Shown here: piece by piece, positions 16,142-24,873 of the stretch
Numbering within the stretch: the first letter of the stretch is position 1
Layout: the number at the start of each line of letters is the position of its first letter
From: Macrococcus epidermidis
GTDB taxonomy: Bacteria; Bacillota; Bacilli; Staphylococcales; Staphylococcaceae
Direction of reading: 5' to 3'
Assembly: GCF_003259695.1 (NCBI RefSeq)
Contig: NZ_PZJH01000009.1
Coordinates: forward strand, 1 to 58,300
DNA length: 58,300 nt
Program-made: the position numbers and the translations under genes
The notes under the pieces: model-generated
Told to the model about the DNA's origin: nothing
The model's database searches: none
Seen by the model: only the letters and a program-made list of their open reading frames with translations

Positions 16142-16807
16142 TTACTGTTGTTCTAGTATCCCATCTTCCATATGGTACACTTTATCGAAATACTCAAGTA
16201 ACCTCGTATCATGCGTTACAACAATCGCTGCCTTATTACTGTCTTTAACGATTGTACGAATCATTTGAATCACTTCAACTGCACGTTTCCCATCTAAACT
16301 TGCTGTCGGTTCATCAGCCAGAATAAGCGAAGGGTTAGTGTACATCGCTTTAAGAATTGCAACACGTTGACGTTGTCCGCCTGAGAGTTCAGCAGGGAAT
16401 TGATTGAGCACATTTTCAAGGCCTAGTTGTTTTACCTGACTTTGAAATTCAGCTGTTTCAATATGATTTTTATTCACTTTGTCTAGTAACTTAAACTGAT
16501 CTTTGACCTTCAGGAATGGGACTAAATTTGACGACTGTAATATAAATCCTATCTTCTTTAGACGTAGTTTCGCGCGTTGTTTCTCTGAAAGTTTACTTAC
16601 ATCATCATTATCGATTATTATTGTACCGTTTGTTGGTTGCTGAAGTAATCCGGCGATGGTTAAGAATGTACTTTTACCAGAACCAGATGGGCCGATGACA
16701 GCTACCATTTCTCCTGCATTGATATGGAAATCAACAGGTTTTAGTGCTTCGACATAAGTTTGGTCTTTACCAAATGATTTGTTAACTTCTTTTAATGTTA
16801 ATACCAT
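16142..16807 (-). CDS. ABC transporter ATP-binding protein, HrtA/LolD type
   Basis: A 221-residue ATPase with Walker A GPSGSGKST (about 39-47), Q-loop ILQSSN, signature LSGGQRQRV, Walker B LILADEPTASLD and H-loop VTHD. IGFILQSSNLVPFLKV closely resembles the HrtA heme-efflux ATPase of staphylococci. With the FtsX-type permease 9 bases upstream it forms a MacB/HrtAB-like exporter. Substrate (heme, peptide or lipid) cannot be settled; no HssRS two-component genes or their direct-repeat binding site are near. Confidence 0.85.
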   Translation of the reverse strand: MVLTLKEVNKSFGKDQTYVEALKPVDFHINAGEMVAVIGPSGSGKSTFLTIAGLLQQPTNGTIIIDNDDVSKLSEKQRAKLRLKKIGFILQSSNLVPFLKVKDQFKLLDKVNKNHIETAEFQSQVKQLGLENVLNQFPAELSGGQRQRVAILKAMYTNPSLILADEPTASLDGKRAVEVIQMIRTIVKDSNKAAIVVTHDTRLLEYFDKVYHMEDGILEQQ

Positions 16808-16816
16808 ATGCTCACC

Positions 16817-17866
16817 TTATCCTATCGTTTTTAATGGATCTACTTTTTGGATTGAACGGATAGAGAATAATCCACCGATAATCGCTGTTAATATAATAAC
16901 GCCGGCATAAATTCCAATCATTGACCATACAAACTTTATTGGTACAACATCAGGTATGATGTTAGCAGTGATTATAGTAAGTATCAGTGCAATGACGACA
17001 GCGATAACTGATAAGATTAACGTCTGGATGATTAATGATCGCGCTAAGAAGCCATTGCTAATCCCTTGTGCTTTAAGTAGACCAAATACGGGTGCTTTTT
17101 GAATCGTTAATATATAAAGGAATATCCCGATAATAAATGTTGCAATCGTAAATAAGAAATAACTCATGACATCTAGTGTCAGCTTTTGTTCTGTGTAACC
17201 TGGCAACTTAGTAATAAACGTTTCTTTATCAATTGCTTCAAAGTCACTATCGATTTTTTGGGCTTTATAATTCGAATCTTTAATTAAAAATGCATTCGCT
17301 TTGTCTTTCAAACGGTTCATAGAAAGTTTGTCTGCAGTTGCATTATTACTGTACAACACATTCGCTGCATTATATTTTGCGTTATTTGTAAATCCAACGA
17401 TCTTTAAATCTTCATCACTACCAGCAATATCCACAGTATCTCCGAGTTTAAAGCCTTTTTGTTTTAATCCATCGTTCGCAACCACTTCGTAATCATCGTT
17501 AAAGGACTTACCTTCTGTAATATTAGGATTGATGAATGTGTCTTTATCTATTCCGAATAACAATGTATTTTGTTTTTTATCACCTTTTGCGATGATCACT
17601 GCAAGATTCTTAATTGGCGCGACTTTATCGAACTTATTATCCAATGCATCTTGCTCCATTAAAGATTGTGCTAAGTTTCTGTTAGATTCTTTCGTGACGA
17701 CAATTGCATCTGGATTCCATTTATCAATTGCTTCTCGGTTCATTCCCATTAAGCCATTAGATAGTCCGGAAATTAAAAATAATAAATATGAAATTAAAAC
17801 AAGTACACCGATAATCAGTGAGAACTTGAGTTTGTTATGCATGATTTCTTTCCAGGCTAAGAACAT
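16817..17866 (-). CDS. ABC transporter permease, HrtB/FtsX type
   Basis: A 349-residue permease with one N-terminal membrane helix (about 15-35), a large extracellular domain (about 40-230), and three C-terminal helices (about 235-260, 280-305, 320-340), ending in the usual VDPLKTIG tail. This is the four-helix FtsX/MacB layout shared with HrtB. It heads the operon with the ATPase and CHY protein, divergent from the SQR-like gene. Roughly 225 bases separate the two start codons, enough for two promoters. Confidence 0.82.
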   Translation of the reverse strand: MFLAWKEIMHNKLKFSLIIGVLVLISYLLFLISGLSNGLMGMNREAIDKWNPDAIVVTKESNRNLAQSLMEQDALDNKFDKVAPIKNLAVIIAKGDKKQNTLLFGIDKDTFINPNITEGKSFNDDYEVVANDGLKQKGFKLGDTVDIAGSDEDLKIVGFTNNAKYNAANVLYSNNATADKLSMNRLKDKANAFLIKDSNYKAQKIDSDFEAIDKETFITKLPGYTEQKLTLDVMSYFLFTIATFIIGIFLYILTIQKAPVFGLLKAQGISNGFLARSLIIQTLILSVIAVVIALILTIITANIIPDVVPIKFVWSMIGIYAGVIILTAIIGGLFSIRSIQKVDPLKTIG

Positions 17867-18091
17867 CTGTTTTCCTCATTTCTATAAAATTTAATGTCTA
17901 GATATAGACTCAATTATAGATTAATTGCGACATAATAATGAGTAATATGCATTAAAAATAATCTTTCTATTAAAAGCCTCCTCATTTTATTATACCAATA
18001 GTCAATTTATCATGCGAGGTATATGCAAAATGAATGGAAAAGTATATAAAGGGTATTGAATATAACGAAGACATTTATAAGGGGTGAGATA

Positions 18092-19273
18092 ATGATAAAA
18101 AAATCCAAAGTTATAATACTTGGAGCAGGTGCTGGTGGTATATCAACTGCAAGTAGATTAAAAAATGCAGGGGTAAAAGATATACTTATTATTGATTATG
18201 CGGATAAACATGCATATCAGCCAGCCTGGCCACTTGTAGGTTCTGGGGATGAGAAGAAGAAAGATACGGTTAAGCCTATGAAAAAAGTTATACCGAATGG
18301 AATTGATTACGAACAGCAAAAGGTGAAATTTATTCAGCCGGTAGAACGTAAAGTTCATTTGGATAACGGTGAATATGTGATGTATGAATATTTAGTGGTA
18401 GCACTTGGCATCCAGCTTGATTTCAATAAGATAGAAGGTTTAGAAGAAACTTTAGGAAAGAATGGTGTATGTACGAACTATCTTTATGATTATTTAGACT
18501 ATACGTACAAGACGTTGAAACAGACAAATGATGGCAATATCATTGTAACGAAACCGAAATCAGTAATTAAAGGTGGGGTCTCACCAGAAAATTCAATATT
18601 TACTTTTGATGAGTTTGTTCATGACAAGAAAAAGAATCAACCACATTTAATCTTTAAGACGGGAAAAGATACGCTATTTCCTGTAGAAAAGTATAGAGCA
18701 TATATTGAAAAACATTTGAATAATAAGGATATTGAGTATGGATTGAATCAGGAACTTGTGAAAGTTGATGGCAAGAACCAGCGTGCTACTTTTAAAGATT
18801 TAGTTGCTTTGGAAACATATGAAGTGCCATTCTCGATGCTACTTGTTACACCGCCGATGAGTGCACCTGACGTCGTGAAGCAATCTACTTTAAGTGATGC
18901 TGAAGGATGGCTGGATGTAGATCCAAATACATTACAGCATGTGCGTCATCTAAATGTATTTGGAATAGGAGATTGTACGAACTTGCCAACAGTAAAGATG
19001 GGAGCTGCAGTGAGGAAACAAGTGCCTATTCTTGTGAAAAACTTATTATCACAAATGAATAATAGACCGTTATCTAGTCATTATGATGGCGCAACGGCAT
19101 GTCCTGTAGCAACTGAATATGGACAGGCGTTTATCGCAGAATTCGGATATGATATGAAACCGAAAGAGTCGATGCCGATCGATCAAGGTAAGACCAATCC
19201 ATTGCTATATCAAGTGAAGAAACGTGCGATTCCATTTATGTACTGGCATGCGATGTTAAAGGGCAAAGGTTAA
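18092..19273 (+). CDS. Sulfide:quinone oxidoreductase-like flavoprotein, one redox cysteine missing
   Basis: A 393-residue FAD protein with the dinucleotide loop VIILGAGAGGIST (8-19), YQPAWPLVGSG, YLVVALGIQLDF and GIGDCTNLPTVK (291-302), and a C-terminus YWHAMLKGKG, all typical of type I/II SQR of staphylococci. In active SQR one redox cysteine lies in a KCAGAPQK-type motif; here the aligned segment reads IKGGVSPEN (159-167), with no cysteine. C337 (ATACPVA) keeps the other, and C127 and C295 are present. It may be inactive on sulfide or use other thiols. Start at ATG 18092 with AAGGGGTGAG upstream. Confidence 0.75.
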   Translation: MIKKSKVIILGAGAGGISTASRLKNAGVKDILIIDYADKHAYQPAWPLVGSGDEKKKDTVKPMKKVIPNGIDYEQQKVKFIQPVERKVHLDNGEYVMYEYLVVALGIQLDFNKIEGLEETLGKNGVCTNYLYDYLDYTYKTLKQTNDGNIIVTKPKSVIKGGVSPENSIFTFDEFVHDKKKNQPHLIFKTGKDTLFPVEKYRAYIEKHLNNKDIEYGLNQELVKVDGKNQRATFKDLVALETYEVPFSMLLVTPPMSAPDVVKQSTLSDAEGWLDVDPNTLQHVRHLNVFGIGDCTNLPTVKMGAAVRKQVPILVKNLLSQMNNRPLSSHYDGATACPVATEYGQAFIAEFGYDMKPKESMPIDQGKTNPLLYQVKKRAIPFMYWHAMLKGKG

Positions 19274-19355
19274 GTGATGTTTTACGTATTCGCAGTAGGG
19301 TAAAGTAATCGTGTATACGAGCCAATAGGAAATAGTATATTAGGAGTGGTAAAAA

Positions 19356-19910
19356 ATGAAGAAGCTTGCAAAAGTAATAGGTGCAACAACATTAGCCGCA
19401 ACAATGTCTCTAGGTGTAGTGCAGGGTGAAGATGCACTTGCTAAACAGAAGATGGTCAAGGTTCAAAAGCCTTATTATAACTATTCAGGATACACAAGTG
19501 GAAATGCTAAATTTGTATTAGATAAAGACTTTGTGCGTGCTGTAAAAGTCAATAATGTGAAGATTAATAAACATAAAGTTGATTTACAACGCATTGTTTC
19601 AGGTGTATCAGGTACAGGTTACACAAAAGATGTATATGATCAGAACTATACGTTCTTTAAACAAGGGGACAAAAATCCATATACAGCTACTTTAGGCGTG
19701 AAGAACAAAGAGCTGAAAATGAGTAGTGTAAAAAAAGTATATGGTAATGATTATCTATTTAAAGGAAAACTCATATCAGATGGCAATAAAGCTATTCCAT
19801 CAAAAGTTGATGGTGTATACATCTATAATCTGAATGGTAACGCTATACAGTTTGTTGTTGAAAAAGGATATGTACAGAAAATAATACTTGGTCATGTCGG
19901 AATGGCTTAA
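19356..19910 (+). CDS. IsaB-family secreted antigen
   Basis: A 184-residue secreted protein: signal peptide (1-28, ending DALA), then PYYNYSGYTSGNAKFVLDKDF (about 39-59), the clear hallmark of the staphylococcal immunodominant antigen B family, and a closing IQFVVEKGYVQKI...GHVG. IsaB binds extracellular nucleic acid and is implicated in immune evasion and autophagy inhibition in S. aureus; binding here is inferred. Ribosome-binding site TAGGAGTGG. Single-gene unit ended by the hairpin at 19915. A paralogue lies at 30763. Confidence 0.8.
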   Translation: MKKLAKVIGATTLAATMSLGVVQGEDALAKQKMVKVQKPYYNYSGYTSGNAKFVLDKDFVRAVKVNNVKINKHKVDLQRIVSGVSGTGYTKDVYDQNYTFFKQGDKNPYTATLGVKNKELKMSSVKKVYGNDYLFKGKLISDGNKAIPSKVDGVYIYNLNGNAIQFVVEKGYVQKIILGHVGMA

Positions 19911-19914
19911 TTAA

Positions 19915-19942
19915 GGGTGGAGATGAATCTCCGCTCTTTTAT
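19915..19942 (+). terminator. Intrinsic terminator
   Basis: GGGTGGAGA pairs with TCTCCGCTC (two G-U pairs) around TGAA, then TTTT. Confidence 0.75.
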
Positions 19943-20094
19943 TATGAAAAATAAGAGTATTAAGGATGATAACATTGTAAGAGAGATTTCTATTGATGCC
20001 TTAATTACAGGATATGTTAATATTGATTTATATACTATATAAAATATGTATTTTTGTTAATGTATTTAAGTAATTTAATTAAGGAGTATCGTAT

Positions 20095-21813
20095 ATGAAA
20101 TCATTTTTCCAATATTATAAACCATATAAAGGTCTGTTTATGCTGGATTTCGGTTCTGCAGTGTTTGTTGGAGTTTTAGAACTTGTCTTTCCACTGATTA
20201 CGAGTCTTTTCATCGATAAGCTGTTACCGACAAAAGACTGGAATATGATTGTGCTCGGTGCAATAGGACTATTTCTTGTGTTTTCCTTTGTTACAGTTCT
20301 TAAGTTTATCGTCACGTATTGGGGACATAAGCTTGGAACAAATATAGAACGTGATATTCGTAATGAACTTTATCGTCATCTTCAGCGATTAAATTTCGGA
20401 TTCTTCGATAACAATAAGACAGGGAAACTTATCGGTCGACTCACAAATGATTTGATGGATATTGGGGAACTTGCGCATCACGGTCCAGAGGAAGTGTTTG
20501 TCGCTGTAATGACAGTTATTGGGGCACTTCTCATTATGCTCACGATTGATGTGAAGCTTGCGCTTATTACATTCTGTATCGTACCGGTGATATTTATCTT
20601 AACAATTTATTTCAACAAAAAGATGACAACACAATTCCGCAGATTATTTGGCAATGTTTCTCAGTTTAATGATGTTATTAGCGAAAGTATCGGTGGTATT
20701 CGTCTTGTACAAGCATTTGCTAATGAACGCTTTGAAGAGAAGCGCTTCCTACAGACAAACGAAGACTTCCGTGCAACGAAATTAAAAGCATATAACTTTA
20801 TGTCATGGAATAGTTCGATTGGTTATCTGGCACAGAAATTTACGTTGATTATTGTACTGATTCTTGGATGTTATTTCGTATTGAATAATGCAATGAGTTA
20901 CGGAGAGTTTGTAGCATTTATTATGATTACGGATATATTATTTAAGCCGCTTCAATCGATTAACTTGATTATTGAATTGTTTCCAAAAGGGATTGCAGGG
21001 TTTAATAACTTTCAGGAACTGATGAAGACAACAACAGATATTAAAGATGCACCGAATGCGATTGCGTTTGAAGGCACACCTCAAGTGATTTCATACGAAA
21101 ATGTAACATTTAAATATGGTGATAAGACAATACTTGACGATTTATCATTTACAATAAATCGTGGTGAAAAGATTGCTTTAGTTGGTCCAAGTGGTGGAGG
21201 TAAAACGACAATTTGTTCGATGTTACCAAGATTTTACGATCCGGTTGATGGACGTATCACAATTAACAATGTAGACATTAAACAGATGACACTTGAATCT
21301 TTACGCAGCAAAATTGGGCTTGTACAACAAGATGTGTTCTTGTTCAGTGGTACGTTAAGAGACAATATTGCTTATGGAAATTTAGAAGCAACGGATGAAG
21401 AGATTATGGATGCAATAACTAAAGCGCAATTGAAACCATTCATTGATACACTTCCAGAAGGGATACATACAATTGTTGGTGAACGTGGAACGAAACTTTC
21501 AGGAGGACAGAAACAACGTGTGTCAATTGCACGTATGTTCTTAAAGAATCCGGAAATTATTATACTTGACGAAGCAACAAGTGCGTTAGATGTTGAAACT
21601 GAGAATCGAATACAATCAGCATTTAAACAGTTATCTGAAGGTAGAACGACATTAACCATTGCACATCGACTTTCAACGATAAGAGACGTAGATCGCATCT
21701 TTTATATTGAAGATGGCCATATTGCAGAGATGGGTAGTCATGAGGAACTCATTAATCTGAAAGGAAGATACTACAAGCTACAACAAGCTCAATATGCGCA
21801 AGTGCTGGGATAA
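20095..21813 (+). CDS. ABC exporter half-transporter (MsbA/Sav1866 type)
   Basis: A 572-residue fused permease-ATPase. Six membrane helices occupy residues 1-310, and the nucleotide-binding domain follows with Walker A GPSGGGKT (about 363-370), Q-loop VQQDVFLFSG, signature LSGGQKQRV, Walker B IIILDEATSALD and H-loop IAHRLST. It would work as a homodimer exporting lipids or drugs. It is not the Sav1866 orthologue by the parts I can compare (N-terminus MKSFFQYYKPYKGLF). Monocistronic, with its own terminator. Confidence 0.88.
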   Translation: MKSFFQYYKPYKGLFMLDFGSAVFVGVLELVFPLITSLFIDKLLPTKDWNMIVLGAIGLFLVFSFVTVLKFIVTYWGHKLGTNIERDIRNELYRHLQRLNFGFFDNNKTGKLIGRLTNDLMDIGELAHHGPEEVFVAVMTVIGALLIMLTIDVKLALITFCIVPVIFILTIYFNKKMTTQFRRLFGNVSQFNDVISESIGGIRLVQAFANERFEEKRFLQTNEDFRATKLKAYNFMSWNSSIGYLAQKFTLIIVLILGCYFVLNNAMSYGEFVAFIMITDILFKPLQSINLIIELFPKGIAGFNNFQELMKTTTDIKDAPNAIAFEGTPQVISYENVTFKYGDKTILDDLSFTINRGEKIALVGPSGGGKTTICSMLPRFYDPVDGRITINNVDIKQMTLESLRSKIGLVQQDVFLFSGTLRDNIAYGNLEATDEEIMDAITKAQLKPFIDTLPEGIHTIVGERGTKLSGGQKQRVSIARMFLKNPEIIILDEATSALDVETENRIQSAFKQLSEGRTTLTIAHRLSTIRDVDRIFYIEDGHIAEMGSHEELINLKGRYYKLQQAQYAQVLG

Positions 21814-21822
21814 ATATTTTTT

Positions 21823-21857
21823 AAAGAGAGTGTGTCAATAGACACACTCTCTTTTCT
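21823..21857 (+). terminator. Intrinsic terminator
   Basis: Perfect 14-bp stem AAAGAGAGTGTGTC (21823-21836) with its complement (21841-21854) and loop AATA, followed by TTTTC; its end touches the FNR-like box. Confidence 0.85.
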
Positions 21858-21870
21858 TGATACCTATCAA
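21857..21870 (+). promoter_or_regulatory. FNR/Flp-type binding site
   Basis: TTGAT-ACCT-ATCAA is a perfect match to the FNR box TTGAT-N4-ATCAA. It lies 55 bases before the P-type ATPase start in an operon that encodes a Crp/Fnr regulator, so autoregulation is likely. Confidence 0.7.
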
Positions 21871-21886
21871 TGTTTAATATTTTGAA

Positions 21887-21904
21887 ACTTGTTACATTAC
21901 AAGT
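21887..21904 (+). promoter_or_regulatory. Inverted repeat ahead of the metal ATPase gene
   Basis: ACTTGT-TACATT-ACAAGT is a perfect 6-bp inverted repeat with a 6-base spacer, ending seven bases before the AGGAGG ribosome-binding site region. It could be an operator for a metal sensor or an mRNA structure. Confidence 0.45.
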
Positions 21905-21924
21905 AAGAACAGGAGGTAATTAAA

Positions 21925-23820
21925 ATGCAACGTTTCATTATGAAAAGTAAAGATTACATTATGGTATTGTGCGGTATATTAATTGTTGTTGGATTGATAG
22001 CAGAATTTGTGCTTAAAGTTCAATTAATTTCTGAAATATTACTAGGTTTAGCATCGATTCTTGCTGTATCACCAATTTTGATACAAGGATATCATTCTTT
22101 ACGTGTGAAGGTGATTAGCATTGATGTTTTGGTCTCTGTGGCTGTATTAGGTGCATTGCTAATTAGGAACTTTGAGGAGGCAGCAATTGTATCATTTCTA
22201 TTTTTACTGGGTGCATTTTTGGAAAAACGCACGTTAAAAAAGACAAGATCAGCTATACAGTCGCTCGTTACACTTGTGCCTGAAAAAGTAGTAATCTTAC
22301 GAGAGCATGGCAAGACTGAAACTATCGATATTGATGATGTCGCAACTAATGATATTTTATTAGTAAAAACAGGAGACAAAGTGCCGGTAGATGGTCATGT
22401 TGTTTATGGAAGCGGTGCATTGAATGAAGCAAGTATTACAGGTGAATCAAAATGGGTTCAGAAGAGCTTAAATGATAAAGTATACGCTGGAACAATAGTT
22501 GAGAATGGAACTATTCGTATTCTAACTGAGACAGTTGGAGAAGATACATTATTCGGTAAAATAATTGAACTTGTTGAAGAAGCACAAGATTCAAAATCAG
22601 CAGCAGAAAAATTCATTGACCGTTTTTCAAAATATTATACACCATTTGTACTATTACTAGCTGTAATCGTTGGGATTTTGACGAGAGATGTGGCATTAGC
22701 AATTACTATCCTGGTATTAGGCTGTCCAGGAGCATTAGTAATTGGTGTACCAGTCTCAAATGTAACCGGTATTGGAAATGGAGCCAAACATGGTGTACTT
22801 CTGAAAGGCAGTGAAATGATAAACGACTTTAGTAAAGTAGATACAATTGTTTTTGATAAAACAGGAACTTTAACTGAAGGCAATCCTACCGTTGCCTATA
22901 AAAAAATTATTGGTGAAAATAAACAATCTATATTATCTTACCTTTATAGTATTGAACATGAGTCGAATCATCCACTCGCAAAAGCAATTTTAAATGATAT
23001 CGGAAGTCAGAAAATAGTTCGTTTTGATAAAGTTGATGTAATTAAAGGAAAAGGTATTGTGGCTTATAGCGGCGATAAGAAAATTATTCTAGGAAATTTA
23101 AGTTTAATGCATAATTATGATGTTGAAATCAATAATAATAATCGTGAAAAAATAAATAAATTAATTGAATCCGGTCAATCAATAGTGCTTATGGCAATTA
23201 ATAAGGAGTTGGAAGTAATGATCGGTATTCAAGATCAATTAAGACACGATGTAAAACGAAATTTATTACAACTTAAACATCAAGGAGTAAAAAAATTAAT
23301 CATTTTATCGGGAGATAATCAAGGAACAGTGAATCGTGTAGCTGAGCAACTACCGATTGATATTGCATTGGGCGGGATGTTACCCGAAGATAAAGCTGAA
23401 TATATAAAGATGTTACAACATAAAGGAGAAAAAGTTGCATTTGTAGGAGATGGTATTAATGACAGTCCATCACTAGCAACTGCAAATATTGGTATTGCGA
23501 TGGGCGGCGGAACAGATGTAGCAATTGAAACTTCAGATGTCGTACTTATGCATTCTGCAATGGAGCAATTATCCTATGCTCATGGGTTAACTAAAAAGAT
23601 ATCCAATAATATGAAGCAGAATATCATTATCGCACTCGGAGTTGTATTAGTATTATTGTTAAGTTTAATATTCGCTGAATGGATGAATATGACAATTGGA
23701 ATGTTGGTTCACGAGGTGAGCATTATCGTTGTTATATTAAATGGTATGCGATTAATGCGCTATCGAAATAATACCAAACTTGATAGATATCAAGTTAATA
23801 ATAAGCAAAAGGCGATATAA
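21925..23820 (+). CDS. P1B-type heavy-metal ATPase with CPG motif
   Basis: A 631-residue metal pump without an N-terminal metal-binding domain. Eight membrane helices are expected; the sixth carries CPG (267-269, GCPGALVIGVPVS) in place of the CPC of copper and zinc pumps. The actuator TGES (about 172-175), phosphorylation DKTGT (311-315), the HP motif (NHPLA, about 346) and GDGINDSP are intact, so it should be active. The metal is not fixed by sequence; content matches the orfY ATPase next to flp genes in Lactococcus, where Flp mutants have zinc uptake defects. The HMA protein encoded 32 bases downstream probably supplies metal. Confidence 0.85.
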   Translation: MQRFIMKSKDYIMVLCGILIVVGLIAEFVLKVQLISEILLGLASILAVSPILIQGYHSLRVKVISIDVLVSVAVLGALLIRNFEEAAIVSFLFLLGAFLEKRTLKKTRSAIQSLVTLVPEKVVILREHGKTETIDIDDVATNDILLVKTGDKVPVDGHVVYGSGALNEASITGESKWVQKSLNDKVYAGTIVENGTIRILTETVGEDTLFGKIIELVEEAQDSKSAAEKFIDRFSKYYTPFVLLLAVIVGILTRDVALAITILVLGCPGALVIGVPVSNVTGIGNGAKHGVLLKGSEMINDFSKVDTIVFDKTGTLTEGNPTVAYKKIIGENKQSILSYLYSIEHESNHPLAKAILNDIGSQKIVRFDKVDVIKGKGIVAYSGDKKIILGNLSLMHNYDVEINNNNREKINKLIESGQSIVLMAINKELEVMIGIQDQLRHDVKRNLLQLKHQGVKKLIILSGDNQGTVNRVAEQLPIDIALGGMLPEDKAEYIKMLQHKGEKVAFVGDGINDSPSLATANIGIAMGGGTDVAIETSDVVLMHSAMEQLSYAHGLTKKISNNMKQNIIIALGVVLVLLLSLIFAEWMNMTIGMLVHEVSIIVVILNGMRLMRYRNNTKLDRYQVNNKQKAI

Positions 23821-23852
23821 TTGAACTAAATCATATAAAGGAGTGAACGGAT

Positions 23853-24077
23853 ATGAAAGCAACAATTCAACTAGAAACATTGTCTTGTCCATCATGTATT
23901 CAAAAGATAGAAGGTGCAGTTAAAAGTGTGTCAGGAGTAAACAAAGACTCTTTAAAGGTATTGTTTAATGCGAGTAAAGTAAAAGTAGATTTCGATGAAC
24001 ACATAACAGAAGTTGAGTCAATCAATTCAGCAATTCAAAACATGGGTTATGAAGTAATTAGTTCGAAAGTGAAATAA
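23853..24077 (+). CDS. Heavy-metal-associated domain protein
   Basis: A 74-residue single HMA domain (ferredoxin-like fold). The metal site is LSCPSC (Cys12 and Cys15) in place of the usual MTCxxC, and the rest (SVSGVNKDSLKVLF...AIQNMGYEV) fits a chaperone. It most likely passes metal to the CPG ATPase upstream. AAAGGAGTG precedes the ATG. Confidence 0.85.
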   Translation: MKATIQLETLSCPSCIQKIEGAVKSVSGVNKDSLKVLFNASKVKVDFDEHITEVESINSAIQNMGYEVISSKVK

Positions 24078-24118
24078 TAATATGTTATTTTAAACATAAC
24101 AGTAATGGAGGTGAAAAG

Positions 24119-24784
24119 ATGAAGTGTCATCATCATTTTTGTGTAGAAAGAGTGCCGCTATTTAACCATTTGTCGTATGAAGAACAGGAAATGATCAATA
24201 ATTTAGTTACACATCACCACTTTAAAAAAGGAAATACCATCTTTTCACCAGAAACTGAACCACAACTATCATTAGTTGCACAAGGTGTAATGAAAGTCTA
24301 TCGATTATCATCGAATGGTAAAGAACAATTGCTGCGTATTGCAGAAGTCGGAGATTTTGAAGGAGAAAATTTTGTGTTAGGTGTTAACAATGAAAGCCTA
24401 TATGGTGAAGCAATCACTGATACAGAAATCTGTGTATTAAAACAGAGTGATTTTCAAAATTTACTTCTACAGTACCCTAACATATCACTGAAATTACTTA
24501 CAATTAATGCTATGAAGATGGAAGAAGTTGAAAAACAAACACAATTCTTAACGATGGAAAAGATAGAAGAACGACTAGCATTATACTTGTCATATCTTCA
24601 TAAAACATCAGATTCATCTTACATCGAAATACCCATGAAAATGAAGGAACTTGCCGCTTTTTTAGGGACAAGTCCCGAAACAGTGTCTAGAAAATTTAAA
24701 TTATTAGAAGATAAAAATATTATTGAAAGAGATAATAAACTGATTAAAGTAATTGATGAAAAAAAACTATATAATTTTCAATGA
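24119..24784 (+). CDS. Crp/Fnr-family regulator (Flp-like)
   Basis: A 221-residue regulator with an N-terminal MKCHHHFCVERVPLF, a cyclic-nucleotide-binding-type beta barrel (about 20-130), a long dimer helix and an HTH (about 165-195, AAFLGTSPETVSRKFKLLEDKNI). The N-terminal pair Cys3/Cys8 with three histidines could bind metal or act as a thiol switch, as suggested for Flp proteins of lactic acid bacteria; it lacks the four-cysteine arrangement of E. coli FNR. The SPETVSR recognition helix is of the type that reads TTGAT half-sites, and exactly such a box lies upstream of the operon. It is the fourth element of a typical orfY-flp layout. Confidence 0.88.
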   Translation: MKCHHHFCVERVPLFNHLSYEEQEMINNLVTHHHFKKGNTIFSPETEPQLSLVAQGVMKVYRLSSNGKEQLLRIAEVGDFEGENFVLGVNNESLYGEAITDTEICVLKQSDFQNLLLQYPNISLKLLTINAMKMEEVEKQTQFLTMEKIEERLALYLSYLHKTSDSSYIEIPMKMKELAAFLGTSPETVSRKFKLLEDKNIIERDNKLIKVIDEKKLYNFQ

Positions 24785-24811
24785 CTATATTAAACATATA
24801 GTCATTTTTTA
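24781..24811 (+). terminator. Intrinsic terminator
   Basis: ATGACTATAT pairs with ATATAGTCAT around TAAAC, then TTTTTT. It overlaps the stop codon of the Crp/Fnr gene and separates it from the SulP gene, which therefore depends on its own promoter or read-through. Confidence 0.8.
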
Positions 24812-24840
24812 TTGTTCTTTTATAATGGATATTGTATTGT
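24812..24840 (+). promoter_or_regulatory. Possible promoter for sulP-uspA
   Basis: TTGTTC and TATTGT with a 17-base spacer, 34 bases before the SulP start codon; a TATAAT at 24821-24826 is an alternative -10. Confidence 0.4.
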
Positions 24841-24873
24841 TATATTTTGGTTAGAATAAATTCGGAGGTCTTT

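Noticed and set aside
17867-18091. HssR or CstR operator between the HrtAB-like and SQR-like genes
   Set aside because: Neither the HssR direct repeat nor an ATACCCC-type CstR palindrome is present.
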